Positions 56,800 to 64,000 of a stretch of DNA of 64,000 bases are shown one piece after another. The stretch spans positions 268,695 to 332,694 of the forward strand of contig JAEUBA010000029.1 in assembly GCA_018257865.1 (NCBI GenBank), given 5' to 3'. Under the pieces are notes generated by a model. It saw nothing but the letters and a program-made list of their open reading frames with translations, was not told the origin of the DNA and made no database searches. This stretch comes from Stereocaulon alpinum. Lineage: Eukaryota > Ascomycota > Lecanoromycetes > Lecanorales > Stereocaulaceae. The stretch's first letter is position 1. Each line of letters starts with the position of its first letter. A program made the translations under genes and the position numbers.

Positions 56800-59191
56800 T
56801 CTAAGCGCACTCTATACTACTATACCTACTAAGAACGAACTATAGAAGACTATAGCCTAGACTACCTTAGTCGCTAGCGTAGCCTATATTAGCTGAGGAA
56901 TAAGGCTATATTCTAGTTATATAGGGACCTAGCTACGGCTAAAGACGTAAAGCTCTTTATAATTAATAAAGGTTTCTATAATATATCTAATACCTACCCC
57001 TACTATACTACTTAGTCTTAGCCTATAGAACGTAGGCCTAATAATCGGTAGCTATACTGCGATAATAGGAAGAATAATTAGCTACCGCCCGATTAATTAT
57101 ATAAGCTAGAAGAGGTTAATCTATTACCTAATAGACTAGAAAAGGACCGTAAGCTTATAGCGCGTAAAATAAATAACTTACTCTATAAAATTAAAGATAT
57201 CCTAGTAGATAGGTACCCTATATACCGTAGGACTACTCGCAGTAAAGAGTTTATTCAAAATATTATTAGCTATAATAATAGCCTCTCCTTTACTAGTAAG
57301 GTAGCTAATAATATCGACTTTAATATAGACCGCACTACGTTCTAAATCTAAGGGTTAGTCTACTATTATATAGGGCCTCTTATACTAGATAATAGCGAAT
57401 AGGCGAAGTTTACTTAAATCTATACCCTAGATAGTATATAGGAGTAACTGGATACTTAGTAGTACTATTTAGGGGGTATAGATCTAGCTACCCTTACTTA
57501 GCTATAGTATATTCTATATACTATTAATTTATATACTTAAGGTTTTAAGACTTACTTCGATTATATAAAGGAGGATAAGGAAAGATATCTAATTAAGATA
57601 ATAAGTATACGTATTTAGTAGCTTAATCTAAAATATTAAAATAGGGGTATATATAATCGCCCTACGTCTACTAAGGTCGCCCGTATTATAATTATACCTA
57701 CTAATAGGAAAAAGGGTCGTATTAAACGTAATATCTATATAGAAACTAAAGAGGGGGGTCTTATAATAATCCTAAAGTAGTATCCTTCTTATATAGCTCT
57801 ATAGTATATCTTACTATTCCTATTTAGCGAGTAGTCGTAGTATAATTATATCCTATTAGCCGGTTAACAGCTTCCTAGCGATTATCTACTATATATATTA
57901 CGGCGTAATTATACCGCTAGTATACTATCTCGCTATAACTTCCAGTTTTTGGAGGATCTAAAGTAAGAAGATAGTAGTAATAACTTAGAGTAAGAAAATA
58001 ACCTTAATACTAATAGCAATAATATACCTTAGGGGCGTAGAGGATCTATATAATTAATAAGATATTAGTTTTATATAAAGTAGATATAGGTAAGTATCTT
58101 TTATTACCCTAAGTTAGATTATAATATTTCTAGGTCGGAATATCTTCCTTCTAAATCTAACTATACTATAGATCCGTTTACCTTACTTTAGTTATATACT
58201 AGATAGGGGGCGTCTTTTTAGTTACTAAGTTACTAATATCTAGGCTTTAATTAAGATAAACGATCTAAATTAGTATAGGCGAAATTAGCAAACTATCTAA
58301 GCTAATTACTACTTAGGGCTTATAGATAGGCTTAGTACTAACCCTAGTATCTCTCTTAAGAATTTTAGGTCTAAAGTAACTATACTACCAGCTATAATAC
58401 TAGGAAGCCTATAATATATAAAGGCGAAGATATAAGACGTAATAATAATTATTCGGAAAAGGGGTAAACCTAAATACTTTATTACCTTTATATATAATCC
58501 TAAGTAGCCTAATATTTAAAATCTACTAAAGCCTAGCTAGATATAAGAGTACTATTATAATCTAACGGCCTATATATTTAAGTAGAAGCTTAATAAGCTT
58601 ATATACGACCTCCTTAAGCTCTATATACTTAGTATTAATATTACTTATTACTTTATAATTAAGTTTTAAAAGCGAGGACTGCTATATACCTATATTTTAT
58701 TAATTATATAGGAAGAGGATCGGATTTATACTATTAAAGATATCGATAGCGTTATCTAAGTATTTATACCTAATAAAGGAGCTGATAAGAAGCTTTATAA
58801 GTTAGTTCTATAGTATATAGTTTATAATTACTATACTAGTAACCCTAATAATATATACTATAGTAAAGAGAAGAATTATTATAGTAAGAGCTTCCCTAAG
58901 GATTTTTATAACTAGACTAAGTTCGCCCCCGATAGGAGCTACCCTTAGTATAAACGTCTATTTACGGAGCCTCTCGAAAATATAAATATTAATAATAGAT
59001 AGGTTATTCCGTATAATCCCTATTTATTAAAGAAATACGGTAGCTATATTAATATTAAGATCTATAGCTTTATTAAGTCGGTTTTCTATCTATATAAATA
59101 CGTTTATAAGGGCCTAGATTAGGCTAATATTACCCTAACTTAACGTAGCAAGTACTATAATAATAACCCTACTCCTTTAGGGCAGCCTAGG

Positions 59192-59333
59192 TGTTAGGGC
59201 TCCGGGGTACACCGCACCCCCGGACTACTAAGCTATATACAGTCTAATAGTGTCGCCCTAGTAAGCACCGAACATTTTGAGTTTTGCCCTTAGGGGTTTA
59301 GCGGTAACTGCGCCTACAGTTACTAGGTTAATA
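59192..59333 (+). repeat. Left LTR of the TRIM-like element (142 bases)
   Basis: Differs from the right LTR at nine positions, all transitions of C-to-T or G-to-A type, with this copy carrying the mutated base each time. Confidence 0.85.
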
Positions 59334-59558
59334 AGTATGTTCGGTGTAATAAAGCTCGATAATCTTAACCTAAATCGTAAAGGTCTAGGGTTTAATACCG
59401 TTGAGGGGGCAATTTCTGAGGGATTTTTTCAGGGGGCGACAGCTATAATTGGCTGCTAAGCGACCTAATAGGGTTCCCGCCGTCCTAACCCTGCTACGCT
59501 GCTTCGGCGCGCAGCCTGTGGCAACAAATTTTCGCTAGGGGCTTCAACTATATTATAT

Positions 59559-59870
59559 CGCTAAGTCCTTCGGGTATAAATAATATCGATAGGGGCGCCC
59601 TACGGGGGCCTACTATCTAGCGGAATCGCCCTTTATAGGGGCCGCTATCATTATTCGCTAAGTCCTTCGGGCACGAATATTCCGGTAGGGGCGCCCTTCG
59701 GGGGCCTACTACCTAGCGGAAGCGTCCTTCAGGGAGGCCGCTAACTAGAAGTTCCCTTCGCGGGCTTTAACTTTCTCATTTCGCTAAGTCCTTCGGGCAC
59801 GAATAATTCTAGTAGGGCGCCCTTCGGGGGCCTTGCGACCCGACTTACACCGAATATTCGGGCTTGTTAT
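59559..59870. repeat. Internal repeats of the TRIM-like element
   Basis: Three copies of a module starting CGCTAAGTCCTTCGGG at 59,559, 59,656 and 59,782, each followed by a GGGCGCCCTTCGGGGGCCT-type block. Spacings are 97 and 126 bases. The GC-rich blocks are near-palindromic and could fold. Confidence 0.75.
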
Positions 59871-59935
59871 AGGGGAATGATGTTTTTCTACCCTACTAGG
59901 AGGCGCCGTGGACGTCGCCCTAGGGGGGGGATAAT

Positions 59936-60077
59936 TGTCAGGGCTCCGGGGTACACCGCACCCCCGGACCACTAAGCTATATACAGTCTAATAGTGTCGC
60001 CCTGGCAAGCACCGAACATTTTGAGTTTTGCCCTTAGGGGTTCAGCGGTAACTGCGCCCACAGTTACCGGGTTGATA
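59936..60077 (+). repeat. Right LTR of the TRIM-like element (142 bases)
   Basis: Less mutated copy; preceded by the polypurine tract and followed by the CTAGG duplication. Confidence 0.85.
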
Positions 60078-61069
60078 CTAGGTAATAAGGTAAGGAGGTA
60101 GATAAGATTACTAAGTACTATTTAGCTTACTAGATTAGCTCCGCAGAGGCCGTATAGAAGCTATTATTATTTAGTATAGGTATAATAAAGCCTTATATAG
60201 AGCGCTTATAGATCTATCTACTAGATTAATAACGTATCCTATTTAATCCGGGCGAAGATAAGGCTGTAAATAATACTACTAAGTAGAAGCTTATAGATAA
60301 TAAAAAGCTACGCAGAACTACCTTAACTAAGTACTTTAAGATAAATTAGATCGCTAAGGAAGCCCTTAATTAAGGCTAGCTACTACCTTTTAGGAAGAAG
60401 AATAGTAGGCGGCTTATAGTTAAAAAGAACCTACTAGATTACCTATATACTAACTTTCTAAAGTATTTTACCTAGATTAAGTAATCTAAGCGGTAGAAGG
60501 TTTATAAAAAAGGCGAAGCCCTTAGGCGTATATACTTTATTAGCCCTAAGAGTAAGGATTTATATTATTTATAACTACTCCTATATTATCGCAAGGGTAC
60601 TACGTCTTTTAACGATCTATATATAATTAACGGCTGCGTAATAGAATAGAAAGAAGCCTATATAGAGCTTAGGCTAACTAAAAATAATAAGTATACTAAC
60701 GAGATCCTAGATAAGGGTAAGGACTTTTAGGGGGGTTACGGACTATAGAGCCTATTTATTATAGTATTACTTAAGCTCTAACTAATAGACGCTCTAGTAT
60801 TATAGGATAAATATAAAGAGTATATATTATCTAATTATATATATATCTTATAACGGGAATTTTAGACGCTTTAGATACCGGCTAGTAAAGAGACTATATA
60901 TACTAAGTAGTATATACTCTACCTTATTAATAGTTAGTTAGAATATACCTCTACTCTAAAGCGTATAGAGGATCTGGCTTAATATAATCTACTAATTCCT
61001 ACTATTAACTTTAATAGTATAAGCGATATTCCTAATTAGCTCTTACGCGAAGAGATATCTTATAATATT

Positions 61070-62256
61070 GGCTAGCGATGGAGACATACCTGTACGCGGT
61101 GCTGGCTACGAACCTGAATACCTATTCAGAGCTAAGATATCTCCCCTAATATATTGCAGGTTAAATAATATTAAGACGTCGCGTGGTTGCTGAGAACTCC
61201 GTATAGAGTTTTTCGGGTAACGTAATAATACCTACCCTAACTCTACTATAATTATTATACCTCCCCTATAATTAAGACTAGATAGTAAGAATTAGTATTA
61301 GGTATAGTATCTCAGCCTAATAAGTAAAGAGTATAGGTAACACCTACCTAGCCGTTAATTTAAAAAATCTAATATCTACGTGCGCTTAATACGTATCTAC
61401 CGGTTAAGACTAACGCGCAGTCTATCCTAGGGGAAGGCTAGGGTTGTGGGTATATAGGACTAAGAGAAGGATATACTAAGTTATAAATTAGAAGGCGTAT
61501 TTTAGAAAAGAACGGCCCCTATCTAAGTAGCTAGGCGAGCCTTTAGTATAAGCGGCGCCGTATAACTATAATTATAAGCTGAAGGGTTAGCTCCCCCCTA
61601 AAGTAAAGTATATAAGGATAGAAGTAAGTACTATCTAATACGACCGGCGGGATATTATACTATTCGATTCTTTATATAAGTATAGGCCTCCTAGGCGGTG
61701 TATATAGCTTCCCCCCTTTCTCGTATCCTTAACCAGTAAACTACCGAACAGCCAAATCCGGTACTACTACGGATACTAATAAACACTACTAATTAGCGCT
61801 AATAACTCAAACCCTTACGGGACGGCTATATACCCCCTCCTCCCCCCCCCCTATATCGACACAGTAAAGGTTAAAGAAAGTTATAGGGCGCTCAGCGCTA
61901 TAATAAAGTCGAAGGATATAGAAGAATACAGCAGGGTCCTTAAGAGCTGAGTATAATACGAAGGGCGTATATTATAGTTAGTATTAGAAATAATATTATA
62001 GAGCGCTCAGTATAATATTAAAGAATACAGTTAAGAGTTACCGGTGTTAAGGAGGCCTAGGGTATAATCCCTAAACTAAAAGCAATTATATCGTTAAGGA
62101 TAAGCGGGAGTTTTTATCTAGGCACTATACTATAGTTTCTCTTGCGGCTAGGAAAGGCACACTACGTGTACTATCTACTAGTTTTACAAATAATATAATA
62201 GAACACCCTCATTAGTATATATAGATACTAGAATAGGCGTATAAACCAATCAATCA
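61070..62256. mobile_element. 1,187-base insertion in the Helitron with 13-base target duplication and AATC-repeat tail
   Basis: ATCTTATAATATT occurs at 61,057-61,069 and again at 62,257-62,269, and the Helitron translation continues across it (EISYNI before, SYNISPKDIKF after). The insert starts GGCTAGCGATGGAGACATACC and ends with an AATCAATCA simple tail. A long target duplication plus a simple-repeat 3' tail is typical of non-LTR elements (LINE or SINE). I found no coding homology. A GCTACGAACC word near the 5' end only weakly resembles a pol III B box. Duplicated GCGCTCAG words occur near 61,888 and 62,004. Confidence 0.65.
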
Positions 62257-62557
62257 ATCTTATAATATTAGCCCTAAGGATATTAAGTTCTTATAGAGTA
62301 AGCTTAATCCTAATTAAAGCTACGCCGTTAACCGGATTATAGATACTATTAATATAAATACGGACGATAAGTATAGAGCCCCTAGTACCCTATTCTTTCT
62401 TAACGGCGCTAGGGGTACTAGTAAGACCTTTATTAAGAATATTATAATAAAGAAAGTACGCCTTAAACGAAAAGTAGCTTTAGCTATAGTATCCTTAGGT
62501 ATAGTAGTAATACTCCTCTAAGGTAGCTATACTACCTACTCCTAATTTAAGATACTA

Positions 62558-62806
62558 TGTTAACCCTTAAGCGTGTGCGCGTTATAGCTACGCTAACGTA
62601 ATAATATTAATTAGGGTCTAGGGGCTTAGCAATAGTATTACTACTTAGGACTCCCCTATATTTTAGGGATCTTTAGAAATTAGTTCTGCTACTACTTAAT
62701 TACTAAGTAATATGATTATGTCTATTGCTTAATACCTGAATCTAGTAACTTTACGTCTCTTATACCTTAGTACGCTAGCTTAGAGCCGGCGTCGCTAGCC
62801 TTTATA
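62558..62806 (+). repeat. 5' LTR of the gypsy-type element (249 bases)
   Basis: Full-length match, inverted, to 53,807-54,055. It carries fewer C-to-T changes than that copy. Confidence 0.8.
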
Positions 62807-64000
62807 GTTCTAATTTCTCTACCTTTTTAAGGGAGAGGCCTAGAGTTGCTGCGATATTAGGTTAGACGCGCAGTTATACTACTACGACCGTTACTAACGC
62901 CGAAGAACCTAACGATATTAATAATAACAACGATCCTACGGAGAGCTATAAGACCGACGGAGAGTCTTAGCTAGATACCTCCGATTTAGACGACGCTGAT
63001 CTTAAGTAATACTTATAAGAAGCCTAAGCGACGAATCGCCGCCTAAAGTAACTACGCGAATTATTAGTATTAGAAGCTGAAAACGATATAATTTAATACC
63101 TTAGGTTGTAGAGTACTATTAGAATACCTATAGGGATAGTTTAAGAGGAGGAATAATATCCTACTACCGCTATATTAGTATAATTAGTTAATATTACTAG
63201 CTAAAGGATTCCTTTACGTCTTGTAACGCCCGCCTTCAGCGCGCCTACGAACCTACCTATTAAACTCTAAAGACCCCTAGTACCGAAAAGCTTTCGGCCT
63301 AAGAATATATAACCCTATAAGGGAATTAGTAAGGGTAAATACCTACGCTAGTTTACTAACTTAGAGAAGAAGTTTCTTAAGAGTCCGGAGTACTTTACTA
63401 CCGAACTATCTAAAATAGTCTACTATATAGACGCCTTAGAAGATAACCCGAATTCCTAGTAGAATACCTACCTAAAGGACTATAGATAGGATAATATAAC
63501 GTTCGAATTCTTTAAGTAATTCCTATATAATTTAGTTATAGATCCTATCAACCGCCGTCTCCTCGCCTATAAAAGGTTTAAGGAGGTAAAGTAATATTCT
63601 AACTAGAAAGTTACTATATTTAAGGCCTACTTAGAGGAGTTAGAAGCTAACCTACCGCTTATAGCCCTAAAGCTTAAAGCTAACCTCTTCCTAGCTAAGC
63701 TAAGACCGGAGCTGAAGAATAAAATCTTAAGTATAGGTAAGGTATCTAATAATAGGGATAATATTATTACCTAAGCTATTATATAAGAGAATACTATAGG
63801 GCGCGAGCGTTGTAGAGGCGGCGGCTTAAGTACTTATAGGAAATTATTTAACTATAGGGCCTCTAAGTTATAAGGGAGCCGCCTATTAGAATAATAGATT
63901 TCTAAGCCTAATAGGCTAGGCCTAAGGGTTAATAGCTTATAGTTAGCGCGAAATAAATCTTATTTAAGGAGTCTAAAGCGGAAGACTAATTTAGATTTAG
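62558..64000 (+). mobile_element. Ty3/gypsy-type LTR retrotransposon, 5' part (LTR and gag), degraded
   Basis: The LTR (62,558-62,806, 249 bases, TGTTAACC...TTTATA) interrupts the Helitron helicase just after motif Ia. The + strand then reads, through stops, a retroviral-type Gag: EKKFLKSPEYFTTELSK near 63,364, FEFFK and YNLVIDPINRRLLAY near 63,510-63,570, VTIFKAYLEELEANLPL near 63,610 and FLAKLRPELKNKIL near 63,690. Stops fall where Gln or Trp is expected. Pol and the 3' LTR lie beyond the window. Assignment to Ty3/gypsy rests on Gag style only. Confidence 0.75.

Larger units (their letters stand above)
59192..60077 (+). mobile_element. TRIM-like miniature LTR element (886 bases) inserted in the Helitron
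   Basis: Two direct repeats of 142 bases (59,192-59,333 and 59,936-60,077) bound a 602-base interior without coding capacity. The element is flanked by a 5-base target duplication, CTAGG, at 59,187-59,191 and 60,078-60,082. A purine run (AGGGGGGGGATAA) ends just before the right repeat, as a polypurine tract should. Removing the element restores Helitron Rep homology. The repeats begin TGT and end ATA; a TA end instead of CA may itself be mutation. It is GC-rich compared with its host. The family is a terminal-repeat retrotransposon in miniature, moved by an autonomous relative. Confidence 0.85.
56800..62557 (+). mobile_element. Helitron, degraded (Rep plus Pif1-type helicase), interrupted by two insertions and cut off by an LTR element
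   Basis: Helitrons move by rolling-circle replication using a HUH Rep nuclease fused to a helicase. Reading the + strand through stops gives Rep features in order: a LxxYPSYIALQY segment near 57,780, a KFGKP-like RKRGKPKYFITFIYNPK near 58,455-58,510, the nuclease motif as KRGLLYTYIL at 58,670-58,700, VIPYNPYLLKKYGSYIN near 59,005-59,050 and YLYKYVYKG near 59,090. Beyond the first insertion, YLAY-ISSAEAV near 60,115-60,155 continues the Rep end. Beyond the second, the helicase Walker A reads FFLNGARGTSKTF at 62,393-62,431, followed by motif Ia. The 5' end is uncertain; the 3' end is lost at the LTR at 62,558. It cannot code for active protein. Confidence 0.85.
53490..64000. mobile_element. AT-rich, RIP-degraded nested transposon region
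   Basis: From about 53,490 the base composition changes abruptly: TA steps dominate, CA and TG steps are scarce, and there are no open frames over 60 codons until a GC-rich island at 59,200-60,080. Translation of the + strand shows long homology to Helitron and Gag proteins in which stop codons stand mainly where Gln or Trp is expected (CAA/CAG to TAA/TAG, TGG to TAG). That is the expected result of repeat-induced point mutation. Confidence 0.85.

Noticed and set aside
59277..59459. 60-codon frame inside the TRIM-like element
   Set aside because: Spans the LTR/interior border; an accident of the locally high GC content.
53490..64000. CRISPR-like or bacterial features in the repeat region
   Set aside because: Repeats are LTRs and internal modules of transposons; the genome is fungal and no spacer pattern exists.

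Overview
The window is nuclear DNA of a filamentous ascomycete. Most genes are split by 50-200 base introns with GT-AG borders and CTAAC-type branch sites. Fungal-specific families are present (Zn2Cys6 regulator, DUF2855, highly reducing PKS, GNA1, Trm44, an Fmp46-like protein, an RGS protein with a C-terminal membrane anchor), and the right end carries transposons damaged by C-to-T mutation of the RIP type. The gene content suggests a Dothideomycete, probably Pleosporales; this is inference. All exon borders were read by eye. Every complete model keeps its frame through all junctions and ends at a stop, but none has transcript support.

Layout. (1) 1-10,863, conserved genes: an FMN alpha-hydroxy-acid dehydrogenase (5' part only), the meiotic cohesin Rec8, the Dbf2/SidB-type NDR kinase, an unknown protein and an Fmp46-like thioredoxin-fold protein. 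(2) 11,939-36,445, a seven-gene secondary-metabolite cluster: MFS exporter, Zn2Cys6 regulator, polytopic membrane protein, DUF2855 protein, PaxM-like FAD monooxygenase, a second flavin monooxygenase and a highly reducing PKS (KS-AT-DH-psiMT-ER-KR-ACP). (3) 37,187-46,525, conserved genes again: an acidic-tailed unknown protein, the RGS protein, GNA1 and Trm44. (4) 46,526-53,326, an accessory block: a PD-(D/E)XK-like protein, a duplicated C2HC zinc-finger protein, an ankyrin protein with a STAND/HeLo-like N-terminus and a small CxxC protein, scattered among three copies of a G-rich repeat. (5) 53,490-64,000, an AT-rich transposon graveyard.

The cluster resembles, from memory, the depudecin (DEP) cluster of Alternaria: one reducing PKS, two FAD monooxygenases, an MFS transporter, a Zn2Cys6 factor and an uncharacterised protein. 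The PKS lacks a credible C-methyltransferase site, which fits an unbranched chain, and two epoxidase-type flavoenzymes fit a bis-epoxide. A plausible reading is: the PKS builds the chain, the two flavoproteins oxidise it, the membrane protein and DUF2855 act in release or tailoring, the MFS protein exports the product and the Zn2Cys6 protein controls the set, possibly through CGGCCG sites found in each structural-gene promoter.

In the transposon region an old Helitron (Rep plus Pif1-type helicase, + strand) is broken by three younger insertions: an 886-base element with two 142-base LTRs and a CTAGG target duplication, a 1,187-base element with a 13-base duplication and an AATC-repeat tail, and a Ty3/gypsy-type retrotransposon whose 249-base LTR also occurs in inverted orientation at 53,807-54,055. 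The two LTRs of the small element differ at nine sites, all C-to-T or G-to-A.
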